30,437 bases of DNA from Pseudomonadota bacterium (GTDB lineage Bacteria > Pseudomonadota > Alphaproteobacteria > Paracaedibacterales > CAITNM01): the NCBI GenBank assembly GCA_026400695.1, contig JAPLON010000093.1:1-30437 (forward strand). Reading direction: 5' to 3'. How positions within the stretch are numbered: position 1 is the first letter of the stretch; each line of letters starts with the position of its first letter. The notes beneath the pieces are model-generated. The model made no database searches. It saw nothing but the letters and a program-made list of their open reading frames with translations, and was not told the origin of the DNA. Below are positions 1-7,240 of this stretch, piece after piece. Position numbers and translations under genes: made by a program.

Positions 1-1
1 T

Positions 2-1525
2 GCTCCACGCATTACTAAAGACGGCGTTTCAGTTGCAAAAGAAATTGAATTAGCTGATCGTTTTGAAAATATGGGCGCGCAGATGCTACGTGAAGTAGCA
101 ACTAAAACTAGCGACCTTGCTGGCGATGGTACTACAACTGCAACAGTTCTTGCCCAAGCAATTGTGCGCGAAGGTGTTAAAGCAGTTGCTGCTGGTATGA
201 ACCCAATGGATCTCAAGCGCGGTATTGATATGGCGGTTGAGGCTGTAATTGCTAACATTAAAAAAAGCAGCAAGACTGTTTCAACTAATGAAGAAATTGC
301 TCAAGTTGGTACAATTTCAGCAAACGGTGAACGTGAAATTGGCGAAATGCTAGCTACTGCTGTGCAAAAAGTTGGTAAAGAAGGCGTTATCACTATTGAA
401 GAAGCTAAATCATTGCAAACTGAATTGGATGTTGTTGAAGGCATGCAGTTTGACCGTGGTTACATTTCTCCGTACTTTGTAACAAATTCTGAAAAAATGG
501 TTTGTGAATTAGAGAATCCGTTTATTCTAATCCACGAAAAGAAACTTTCAGGTTTGCAAGCTATGCTTCCACTATTAGAATCTGTAGTGCAATCAGGCAG
601 GCCATTGTTGATTGTTGCTGAAGATGTTGAAGGCGAAGCTCTTGCAACTTTGGTTGTAAACAAACTACGTGGTGGTTTGAAAGTAGCTGCGGTTAAAGCA
701 CCTGGTTTTGGTGACCGTCGTAAATCAATGCTTGAAGATATCGCGATTCTAACTGGTGGTACAGTTGTTTCTGAAGATATGGGCATTAAGCTTGAAAACG
801 TTAACATTTCTATGTTGGGTACGGCTAAAAAAGTTGTTATCAGCAAAGATGACACTGTTGTTGTTGATGGCGCTGGTAGCAAAGATCAAATTGCTGCTCG
901 TTGTAACCAAATCCGCGCACAAGTTGGCGAAACTACTTCAGACTACGATCGTGAAAAATTGCAAGAACGCCTTGCTAAATTAAGCGGTGGAGTTGCTGTA
1001 ATTCGTGTTGGTGGAGCAACTGAAACAGAAGTTAAAGAGCGTAAAGATCGCGTTGAAGATGCTATGCATGCAACAAGAGCGGCTATCGAAGAAGGTATCG
1101 TTCCTGGTGGTGGTGTGGCTTTGTTACGCAGCTTGAAAGTTCTTGAGGGAATGAAGACTGCTAACTCTGATCAAGAAGTTGGTGTTCGTATTGTTCGCCA
1201 AGCCTTGACTGTGCCTTGCCGTCAGATTGCAATCAACGCTGGTGCGGATGGTTCAATTGTTGTGGGTAAAATCCTTGACAATAGCAACTTCTCATATGGC
1301 TACGATGCGCAAACAGGCGAATATGGCGATATGCTAAAAGCTGGAATCATTGATCCAACAAAGGTTGTACGCACAGCATTACAAGATGCAGCATCAATCG
1401 CTAGCCTATTAATTACAACTGAAGCAATGATTGCAGAAAAGCCTGAAGCAAAATCAGCTCCTGCAGGCATGCCAGGTGGTATGGGCGGCATGGGTGGAAT
1501 GGGCGGCATGGGAATGGATTATTAA
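2..1525 (+). CDS. groEL: Chaperonin GroEL, 5' end cut off by the window
   Basis: This is the 60-kDa chaperonin, which forms the double-ring ATP-dependent folding chamber with GroES in the cytoplasm. The frame is open from base 2 and begins inside the conserved APRITKDGVSVAKEIEL region, so roughly 45 N-terminal residues lie outside the window and the first ATG seen at 71 is internal. Visible landmarks are the ATP-binding GDGTTTATVLAQ segment at about residue 41 of the visible part, the GFGDRRK segment of the apical/intermediate region, EEGIVPGGGVALL, and a C-terminal tail of GGM repeats (four GGM units ending MGMDY), as in other group I chaperonins. 507 residues are visible. It is followed by an intrinsic terminator. 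Identification is essentially certain. Confidence 0.98.
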   Translation, partial: APRITKDGVSVAKEIELADRFENMGAQMLREVATKTSDLAGDGTTTATVLAQAIVREGVKAVAAGMNPMDLKRGIDMAVEAVIANIKKSSKTVSTNEEIAQVGTISANGEREIGEMLATAVQKVGKEGVITIEEAKSLQTELDVVEGMQFDRGYISPYFVTNSEKMVCELENPFILIHEKKLSGLQAMLPLLESVVQSGRPLLIVAEDVEGEALATLVVNKLRGGLKVAAVKAPGFGDRRKSMLEDIAILTGGTVVSEDMGIKLENVNISMLGTAKKVVISKDDTVVVDGAGSKDQIAARCNQIRAQVGETTSDYDREKLQERLAKLSGGVAVIRVGGATETEVKERKDRVEDAMHATRAAIEEGIVPGGGVALLRSLKVLEGMKTANSDQEVGVRIVRQALTVPCRQIAINAGADGSIVVGKILDNSNFSYGYDAQTGEYGDMLKAGIIDPTKVVRTALQDAASIASLLITTEAMIAEKPEAKSAPAGMPGGMGGMGGMGGMGMDY

Positions 1526-1557
1526 TCCTCCCAATCGTTTGACTACTTAAGTACTTT

Positions 1558-1596
1558 AAAAAGCTACTCCCGCATAATGCTAGGGTAGCTTTTTTT
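1558..1596 (+). terminator. Rho-independent terminator of groEL
   Basis: The stem AAAAAGCTAC(T)CCC pairs with GGGTAGCTTTTT around a loop of about 11 bases, with one bulged T, and ends in a run of seven T. It starts 32 bases after the groEL stop. Confidence 0.88.
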
Positions 1597-1735
1597 CATG
1601 TATAGTTTTCTGTTTACGTTAATTTTTATGTTTTTTTATCTTAATGGTTGAAAAATGTATTTTCATATAACATAGACTATTGTGAAAAAATTAAGACATA
1701 ATTACAAAGATTAATTTGTAATGGTGGTTTTCTTA

Positions 1736-2215
1736 ATGAAAAAAAGTCTAAAATTTTTTTTTGTGTTCTTGCTTCTAGTTTCTGGAGGGGGTGTATTTTC
1801 TGCAGACGATCCACATCTGAACCAAGATGATTTGGATCGACACAACGCAGTTCTTAGGGATAGGTTAGCAAGTCTTCGTGCAGATTCTCCATGTGCAATG
1901 CAGGAGATAAAGGAACTTGAGATGCAATTGAAAGTCGGAGGTTTATGGCCTGAAAGCAAGAGCTTAGTGGGGACTGTATTAAAGCGACGTAGCAGCCTTA
2001 TAGTTGCAATTGATAGGGAGAAAGCTAAATTAATGCCAGCTTGCCGGAGAGTTGAGGAGTTTTATGCACAACTTATTAGTCAATTTGAGATGCGCATAAT
2101 AGCACAGAATAAATTAGAGGAAATGACTAAAGGTCTAGCAATTGGTCATGAAGCAGGTGCTTCTGGAACTTGTTTCGGAGTTCTTAGGGGGCACCTTTGC
2201 GGACAGATGTTCTGA
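1736..2215 (+). CDS. Small secreted orphan protein A (signal peptide MKKSLKFFFV)
   Basis: I do not recognise a family. The 159-residue product starts MKKSLKFFFVFLLLVSGGG and has a classic signal peptide: a KK n-region, a hydrophobic core, and a likely cleavage after VFSA near residue 23. I chose the ATG at 1736 over the one at 1721 because it begins exactly where the paralogous signal peptide of the next gene begins. The mature part is charged and probably helical (a stretch rich in E, K, L and Q around residues 35-130) and has four Cys (CAMQ, CRRV, TCFG, LCGQ). No lipobox is seen. The start region has an A7 run and a T9 run. It follows the groEL terminator, so it is likely its own transcript. 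The function is unknown; an exported or effector-like role is inference only. Confidence 0.65.
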   Translation: MKKSLKFFFVFLLLVSGGGVFSADDPHLNQDDLDRHNAVLRDRLASLRADSPCAMQEIKELEMQLKVGGLWPESKSLVGTVLKRRSSLIVAIDREKAKLMPACRRVEEFYAQLISQFEMRIIAQNKLEEMTKGLAIGHEAGASGTCFGVLRGHLCGQMF

Positions 2216-2355
2216 GTGGTTTTGATTTTTCTGCAATAATGCCATGAACTAAAATCATAAAGAACTATATTTTAGTAAAAATTAAACTTTTCTTATAAAA
2301 ATCTCTAGACCAGTGCAAAAAAATAAGAATATACTGGCAAAAATTTAAACTTAAT

Positions 2356-2359
2356 GGAG
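2356..2359 (+). promoter_or_regulatory. Shine-Dalgarno GGAG that sets the start of orphan B
   Basis: GGAG lies 9 bases before the ATG at 2369. The upstream in-frame ATG at 2354 overlaps this site, so translation should begin at 2369, which is where the MKKSLK signal peptide begins. Confidence 0.65.
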
Positions 2360-2368
2360 ATTGGTTAT

Positions 2369-2794
2369 ATGAAAAAATCACTAAAATATTTTTTTGTAGT
2401 GGTAGTTTTAGTGTTGGGGTATTCGTTGTTTTCTGCAGGAATTGAAGAATCTACAGGATTGGATAGAAAAAGTATCAAGCAAGATCCGTCATGGGATAAG
2501 GTCTTGGGTAACCTTGATCTATTGGTTAAAGGTGATGTTCCAGAAGGACTTAACACGTGTTTGCAAAAGCGTTACTTGCTGTTGCAGGAAAAGATTATGT
2601 CTGCAAAGTCTGGAATTACATGGGAGGTTTTAAGCGAACTTTATTTAAGCCTCCCAGAAGAGCTTCGGATATCGTTAGTGAATCTAAGTAGGCAGATGTA
2701 TTTAGGCGTGCTGAGAATTAGCCTTGATGGTTGTCGAAGTGTATTTACATGTAGGAGTTTTACAGGAGGAGTCGGTATTCAAGATGATGGTTAA
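2369..2794 (+). CDS. Small secreted orphan protein B (signal peptide paralogous to A)
   Basis: I do not recognise a family. From the ATG at 2369 (GGAG 9 bases upstream) the product is 141 residues. It opens MKKSLKYFFVVVVLVLGYS with a cleavage site near LFSA, almost the same leader as the gene just upstream (MKKSLK, aromatic, FFV, hydrophobic core, FSA). After the leader the two proteins diverge: this one carries no more than a faint resemblance (LDR-K/LDRHN near the start of the mature part). The mature part has Cys in NTCLQ, DGCRS and FTCRS. An intrinsic terminator follows. The shared leader suggests a lineage-specific family of exported proteins that keeps its export signal while the cargo varies; this is inference. 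Confidence 0.62.
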   Translation: MKKSLKYFFVVVVLVLGYSLFSAGIEESTGLDRKSIKQDPSWDKVLGNLDLLVKGDVPEGLNTCLQKRYLLLQEKIMSAKSGITWEVLSELYLSLPEELRISLVNLSRQMYLGVLRISLDGCRSVFTCRSFTGGVGIQDDG

Positions 2795-2821
2795 AGTCAA
2801 TAGTTTTTAAATTTAAAATAG

Positions 2822-2850
2822 CCGCCAAGTTTTGCTTGAGCGGGTTTTTT
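2822..2850 (+). terminator. Rho-independent terminator after orphan B
   Basis: CCGCCAAG pairs with CTTGAGCGG, with one bulged A, around a TTTTG loop, followed by GG and six T. It lies 27 bases after the stop of the preceding gene. Confidence 0.75.
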
Positions 2851-3059
2851 GTGCTTATCCATTGCAAAAATTGACAGAATATTCTGGATGAGTCGAAATT
2901 ACCTTAGATGATTTACGTATCCTTGGTATTTTGTAGCTCAAAAGTTGAGGAACTTTGATTTATTAGCTATACAACCATAAATGTGATCACCTGGTAAAAA
3001 ACAGGCTCTAAAGGATTTGCATATTGCAAGTACTTGAGAATCAGTTAGTCGTATTCCTT

Positions 3060-4004
3060 TCATGACTTGGAAATTTCTTCGAAATACTTTTTCAAAAGTT
3101 GATAATTAAGGGTGTGCCCTGGGTTAAGGGCTTCATAGTGGCCGATTAGTAGGTATTCGGCCAGGGCAAGATCGCCAATCGCATCAAGCAATTTATGGCG
3201 AACGAGCTCGTTACTAAAGCGTAATCCGCTTTCATTCATGATGGCACCTTTGTGGATAACGACTGTGTTATCGAGGGATGCTCCTTTGGCAAGGCCGGCG
3301 GCCCAAAGTTTTTGTGCATCTTCATAAAATCCAAATGTACGGGCGCTGGAAACTATTTCAGCAAAGCTGTCTTCAACTAGTGAAAATTCTTGGTGTTGCT
3401 CTCCGGTTAGTCCTTCGTAGCGCTGCGATGGGGTAAAGTGCACACTAAATAGGTTAGTATCTCTGGGGCTGAGTTGGGCCCATCCGTTTTCATTTTCAAC
3501 CCTTACGGTGTGGGTAATTTTTAGTTGGTGACGTTTTTTTGATTGACGCATGGTTCCTGCCTCTAAAATTCCATCACAAAAGGCTTTGGAGCAGCCATCC
3601 ATTATTGGTACCTCGGGCCCATCAATCGTAATGTGGGCGTTGGTCACCCCAAGGCCGGTTAAAGCTGCTAGAATGTGTTCAACGGTAGCAACTGAAACAT
3701 TTGATTGGTTGGCAATAGTCGTAGACATGTTAGTTGATTGTACCATGGTCCATGAGGCGCGAATGCGGTTTGGGCGGTCTTCAATATCGGTACGTTCAAA
3801 AACGATGCCGTGGTCAATTGTGGTTGGGTGCACGATCATACAAACGGCTTTGCCTGAGTGCACGCCGACCCCTTCAAAAACAACAGAGCAAGCAACGGTG
3901 TGCTGGTCAAGCAAAAGATTACTTTTTAATGTATTTTTAATTGGCAAATCAGTTTTGCGAATTTCTTTTAAAATATTTGGCACCCGATTAATTGCTGAAT
4001 ACAT
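3060..4004 (-). CDS. lpxC: UDP-3-O-acyl-N-acetylglucosamine deacetylase LpxC
   Basis: This zinc enzyme catalyses the committed step of lipid A synthesis, removing the N-acetyl group of UDP-3-O-acyl-GlcNAc in the cytoplasm. The 314-residue product has all expected landmarks: FEGVGVHSGK near 43-52, the VEHILAAL motif with catalytic Glu109 and zinc ligand His110, IDGPEVPIMDG near 127-137, ARTFGF at 221-226, RHKLLDAIGDL with zinc ligands His270 and Asp274, and GHTLN with catalytic His297. About 30 residues precede the usual start of the fold, slightly longer than usual; no internal Met in that stretch offers a shorter start. It is transcribed alone, divergent from tsaE, behind a TTGACA promoter. 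Its presence implies that the cell makes lipid A. Confidence 0.96.
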   Translation of the reverse strand: MYSAINRVPNILKEIRKTDLPIKNTLKSNLLLDQHTVACSVVFEGVGVHSGKAVCMIVHPTTIDHGIVFERTDIEDRPNRIRASWTMVQSTNMSTTIANQSNVSVATVEHILAALTGLGVTNAHITIDGPEVPIMDGCSKAFCDGILEAGTMRQSKKRHQLKITHTVRVENENGWAQLSPRDTNLFSVHFTPSQRYEGLTGEQHQEFSLVEDSFAEIVSSARTFGFYEDAQKLWAAGLAKGASLDNTVVIHKGAIMNESGLRFSNELVRHKLLDAIGDLALAEYLLIGHYEALNPGHTLNYQLLKKYFEEISKS

Positions 4005-4071
4005 TAAGTTTAACTTATCATTCTTCTACATCTTCAATCATGCCTTAAAGGGTATGTCTATTTCAAATACA

Positions 4072-4099
4072 GATATATTACGAAATTTTACGCTGTCAA
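4072..4099 (-). promoter_or_regulatory. Sigma70-type promoter of lpxC
   Basis: On the minus strand there is a perfect -35 TTGACA (4094-4099), a 16-bp spacer, and -10 TATATC (4072-4077). The predicted start is near 4065, giving a leader of about 60 bases before the lpxC ATG. Confidence 0.65.
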
Positions 4100-4144
4100 T
4101 AATTTAGCGCGCTTTTTTTGGTAAAGTTTGCTAAATATTTAAGC

Positions 4145-4561
4145 ATGTTCGATATTACTTTTAATCTAAATACTATTGCTACAGTAGCGGGGCGGATGTC
4201 TAGCATGCTTGATGTGAGGATGCCGCTCTTGCTTTATGGTGAAATGGGGGCAGGTAAGACTACTTTAACCAAACACATTATTAAGGCTCTTGGGTGTGCT
4301 GATGAGGTCACTAGCCCGACCTTTAATATTATGCAGTCTTATAATGTGGGGAAGGGAGTATTGTGGCATGTCGATTTGTATCGCTTGGATGATCCTAATA
4401 GTATTGAAGAGCTCGGTCTTGATGAGCTTAATACTCAAAATTTATTGATTATAGAATGGCCTGAGCGTTTAGGGCGAGAATTTAATCCGCACATTAAATG
4501 TGTGTTAGAGGTATTGGCTAATGATCAGCGCCGCTTAGTTTGGGAGAAAATATATGAATGA
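4145..4561 (+). CDS. tsaE: tRNA t6A biosynthesis ATPase TsaE
   Basis: TsaE is the P-loop ATPase that works with TsaB and TsaD to make N6-threonylcarbamoyladenosine at position 37 of ANN-decoding tRNAs. The product shows the Walker A GEMGAGKTT at residues 32-40, SPTF at 57-60 (switch region), the HVDLYRL Walker-B-like segment at 75-81, and the family IEWPERL motif at 103-109. Length is 138 residues from this ATG, normal for the family. The frame is open further upstream to a TTG at 4118, which would add nine residues; neither start has a clear ribosome site, so the start is uncertain. It heads an operon with the next two genes; its stop overlaps the amgK start by 8 bases. Confidence 0.93.
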   Translation: MFDITFNLNTIATVAGRMSSMLDVRMPLLLYGEMGAGKTTLTKHIIKALGCADEVTSPTFNIMQSYNVGKGVLWHVDLYRLDDPNSIEELGLDELNTQNLLIIEWPERLGREFNPHIKCVLEVLANDQRRLVWEKIYE

Positions 4562-5534
4562 AAGAATTCCAAGTTTTTGGGGTAGTTATGATCATTATCA
4601 AAAACAGTATCTAACTGCCGATTTATCAACTCGTAAATATTTTCGTTGGCAAAATGGTCAAAATTCTTTGGTATTGATGGATAGTCCTGATTTGGAGTCT
4701 TTAAAATCATTTATGACAATTGGTCAGTATTTGTGTGACCAAGATTTAAGTGCTCCTGAAATTATCGAAGCGGATCCAGAAAACGGTTTTTTATTACTCG
4801 AAGATTTTGGGGATGCAACTTTTACCAAAGTATTACAAAGTGATCCAAAGAGAGAGTGGGAAATTTACAATGATGCCGTCGGAGTTTTGGTGCATTTGCA
4901 AGAGCGTACCCAAGACCAACAACCTTTTTTAAAAGTATATGACGTTGATTTTGGCTTGAATAAGGTACGCCAGTTTTTAGCATCTTATTACACTGAAGTG
5001 GTCGATGAACATGTTGAAAGTAATGTTGAAAATGATTTTCTAAAAGCGTGGAAGGATGCTTTAAATATTGGGTTAGATTCTAAAAAGACTATATTTTTGC
5101 GTGATTACCATGTGGATAATTTAATGGATTTACCCCAAAGGGGAACTCTTAAAAATGTTGGATTACTTGATTTTCAAGATGCTGTTTGGGCGCCAGTTGC
5201 TAGTGATTTAGTTTCTTTACTCCATGATGCGCGAAGATATGTTTCTTATGATTTACAAAAAATGCTTTGGAAGAAATATCTAGATGCGTTTCCCAAAGGG
5301 GATCACCAAGAAATTTTTATAGCAGGCTCTATTGTAAGTGCCGTTAGGCAGGCGCGCATTATTGGTTTGTTTACCAGGAAAGCGAAAGAAGCTGGGGATA
5401 CTCGCTTTTTAGGACAAATTCCGCACTTGTGGAGTTTACTAAAAGAGTGTTGTCAAATAGAGGAATTAAAAGCAGTTTGGCAATGGTTTGATGAAAACGT
5501 GCCAGAAGTTAAACGAGTGGTGCCATCCTTATGA
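4554..5534 (+). CDS. amgK: N-acetylmuramate/N-acetylglucosamine kinase AmgK (APH-fold phosphotransferase)
   Basis: The 326-residue product has the aminoglycoside-phosphotransferase kinase fold. Visible are a nucleotide-binding N-lobe ending in LLLEDFGD (80-87), the Brenner catalytic loop RDYHVDN at 183-189, and the metal-binding LLDFQDA at 204-210 followed by PVASDLVSLL. AmgK enzymes phosphorylate MurNAc at C1 in the cell-wall recycling route that bypasses de novo UDP-MurNAc synthesis. The assignment to AmgK rather than another small-molecule kinase rests on the adjacent MurU, with which it shares an ATGA overlap, and on the known tsaE-amgK-murU order in alphaproteobacteria. In many of those genomes addB and addA follow; here the operon stops after murU. 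The fold is certain and the substrate likely. Confidence 0.85.
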   Translation: MNERIPSFWGSYDHYQKQYLTADLSTRKYFRWQNGQNSLVLMDSPDLESLKSFMTIGQYLCDQDLSAPEIIEADPENGFLLLEDFGDATFTKVLQSDPKREWEIYNDAVGVLVHLQERTQDQQPFLKVYDVDFGLNKVRQFLASYYTEVVDEHVESNVENDFLKAWKDALNIGLDSKKTIFLRDYHVDNLMDLPQRGTLKNVGLLDFQDAVWAPVASDLVSLLHDARRYVSYDLQKMLWKKYLDAFPKGDHQEIFIAGSIVSAVRQARIIGLFTRKAKEAGDTRFLGQIPHLWSLLKECCQIEELKAVWQWFDENVPEVKRVVPSL

Positions 5535-6235
5535 TTGATATTTCAAAAACGGCAATGGTACTTGCTGCTGGTTTGGGAAAGCGCTTAGGGGAAATCACAA
5601 AAGATGTTCCAAAACCACTTGTTCCAATAGGTGACACTTGTTGTTTAGAAATTACGATTAATGCATTAAAGGCATTTGGTTTTAGACGGATTGTTATCAA
5701 TACCCACTATCGTGCAGATCAAATAGCAAATTACGTGAAGCGGTTTAGTGATTTGGAGATTGTCATCAGCCATGAACCTGAGTTGTTAGAAACAGCTGGT
5801 GGCGTGCGTAATGCCTTAGGTGAATTTGAAAATAAGCCATTTGTTGTGGCAAATGCAGATGTGTATTGGGTTGATGTGACCCCATCTATCATTCAAAAAA
5901 TGATTAATGCAATGCAGGAATCAGATGATTTTTGTTTAAGTGTCACGCCTTTAAACAATGCGAAAGGGCACACTGGCTTGGGTGATTTTGTTTTAGAAAA
6001 TGGTCTATTAAAAAGACCAACCGAGCACCAGCATGAGCGTTATGTTTATATTGGCGTTCAACTAATAAATCCACGTGTAGTTGCAAACTTGCCAATTAAA
6101 CCCCATTCATTTTCTGGCATGTATACTGAGTCTGGGGAAAATAAAAAACTACGAGGAGTGGTTTTTGATGGATTGTGCGTTGATGTTGGCAATGTTGATG
6201 GGCTAAATTTGGCCAGAAAAATTAGTAACCTTTAA
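5531..6235 (+). CDS. murU: N-acetylmuramate-1-phosphate uridylyltransferase MurU
   Basis: This is a 234-residue sugar-1-phosphate nucleotidyltransferase with the signature LAAGLGKRL at 11-19, PKPLVPIGD from 27, and metal/nucleotide-binding VVANADVYW in the middle. Near the C-terminus, VDVGNVDGL stands where the family usually has a VDVGT-type segment. MurU joins UMP to MurNAc-1-phosphate, giving UDP-MurNAc, the step after AmgK. The start codon overlaps the amgK stop (ATGA), so the two are translationally coupled. Other members of this superfamily use mannose or glucose phosphates; the gene pairing favours MurU. A short hairpin follows but no clear intrinsic terminator. Confidence 0.85.
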   Translation: MIDISKTAMVLAAGLGKRLGEITKDVPKPLVPIGDTCCLEITINALKAFGFRRIVINTHYRADQIANYVKRFSDLEIVISHEPELLETAGGVRNALGEFENKPFVVANADVYWVDVTPSIIQKMINAMQESDDFCLSVTPLNNAKGHTGLGDFVLENGLLKRPTEHQHERYVYIGVQLINPRVVANLPIKPHSFSGMYTESGENKKLRGVVFDGLCVDVGNVDGLNLARKISNL

Positions 6236-6275
6236 AAAATTATAGATTTCATAAAATTGCAGCGCCAAAACTAAA

Positions 6276-6302
6276 GGAAGTAACATTGCCTTGGCAATTT
6301 CC
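6276..6302 (+). repeat. Inverted repeat after murU
   Basis: GGAA...ATTGCC-TT-GGCAAT-TTCC forms an interrupted hairpin with a 5-base bulge on the left arm. It lacks a T-run, so its role as a terminator is doubtful. Confidence 0.35.
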
Positions 6303-6407
6303 GGGAGGATAGTACCTATAATTTGATTTATGCAACACAGCAACAACTTCAATTTTAACTATCCATTAACCAACCACAGGTACATTAAACATAGATGGTA
6401 AGAAAAT

Positions 6408-6426
6408 ACCCAACTGTAACCTGGGT
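6408..6426 (+). promoter_or_regulatory. Leader hairpin before the orphan at 6441
   Basis: ACCCA and TGGGT form a small stem that ends 4 bases before the AGGA ribosome site (6431-6434). It could modulate access to that site; the stem is short. Confidence 0.3.
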
Positions 6427-6440
6427 TTATAGGAAACATA

Positions 6441-7007
6441 ATGAAATGTCATAATTTAGACTATCTTAAAAAAACAGTTTTTATATTTTTGTGCGTAATC
6501 AGCTTAAATTTTGAAGCTATGTGCTGTTGTGCTGATTTGAATCTTGATGGCGATAACGTGAAAAGTAAGATTGCATCGCTAGCTTTAAATACTGGTTCTG
6601 CCTTTTTAGGTGCAGTGGCAAACTGGGAAGCGCTTAATGGAGAATCAACTCGAGGAGTTAAAATTGCAAATGCGAGCACTAGCCTCGTGGCAGCAGTTTT
6701 TAAGGGGTACAATGGCTACTGGGACTGGAAAAATGGAAAGATGAAGGGGGCAGCCCACTTGGCTTTGAATGGATTGATTGTTGGTTGTAATATTGCCTCT
6801 GTAGTATTGAGTATACAGTCAGCAGCTACAGATGATCATAATCAAGCAAATATCTACAATTTTGCTTCTTCACTTACTAACATTTTAGGTTTGGGTCTCA
6901 AAGCAGTGGATTTATTTATAACTACATCACCTTATAAGTCAAATAGAGTGAGTGAGGAGGTTGAGCCCCTCTATCCCGCTTCCACATATGGTAGCTCAAA
7001 CTTGTGA
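6441..7007 (+). CDS. Orphan exported or membrane protein with alanine/glycine-rich hydrophobic segments
   Basis: I do not recognise a family. The 188-residue product has an AGGA ribosome site 6 bases before its ATG. It begins with a signal-like segment (KK at 10-11, hydrophobic TVFIFLCVISLNF at 12-24) ending at a cluster of three Cys (28-30). The rest has three moderately hydrophobic, small-residue-rich stretches at about 44-60, 105-128 and 141-160 (LALN occurs at 47-50 and 107-110), separated by polar parts, including an aromatic YNGYWDW at 90-96. The tail is polar. The pattern suggests a protein that enters or spans a membrane after export. The neighbouring IS element starts 179 bases downstream. 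Function unknown. Confidence 0.6.
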   Translation: MKCHNLDYLKKTVFIFLCVISLNFEAMCCCADLNLDGDNVKSKIASLALNTGSAFLGAVANWEALNGESTRGVKIANASTSLVAAVFKGYNGYWDWKNGKMKGAAHLALNGLIVGCNIASVVLSIQSAATDDHNQANIYNFASSLTNILGLGLKAVDLFITTSPYKSNRVSEEVEPLYPASTYGSSNL

Positions 7008-7186
7008 ACTATTACTCATCTTCTTTGCATTATCTTTGCAAATAAGCTACCTAGTTTCTTGAAATTTCATTTCCAATTCTGCAACCGCCACTAGTTTGGT
7101 GATGTTATTTTGCAGATTTAAAAAACTGATATTTAGGACTTTTCAAGGAGAACTGCCTAACGATTGGTAAAACATTGTATAAATTG

Positions 7187-7212
7187 GAGATACTTAACTA
7201 AAGAACGATAGA
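7187..7212 (+). repeat. Left terminal inverted repeat of the IS element
   Basis: It starts GAGATACTTAACT and pairs with 7938-7963 at 24 of 26 positions (mismatches at positions 5 and 20). Confidence 0.85.
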
Positions 7213-7230
7213 GTGATATGGTTTTGTCAT

Positions 7231-7235
7231 GGAGG
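7231..7235 (+). promoter_or_regulatory. Shine-Dalgarno GGAGG that sets the transposase start
   Basis: GGAGG lies 5 bases before ATG 7241. The upstream ATG at 7229 overlaps it, so the transposase should start at 7241 (MTELNCKKC). Confidence 0.7.
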
Positions 7236-7240
7236 AAGTT

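Noticed and set aside
460..882. Antisense open frame of 140 codons within groEL
   Set aside because: It mirrors the conserved groEL coding frame and has no ribosome site or recognisable product.
2994..3020. Possible lpxC terminator (CCTG...CAGG near 3000 on the minus strand)
   Set aside because: The stem is only four or five pairs and the T-run lies in the loop rather than after the stem.
3550..4107. Open frame of 185 codons opposite lpxC
   Set aside because: It lies over well-conserved lpxC codons on the other strand; the product has no family features.
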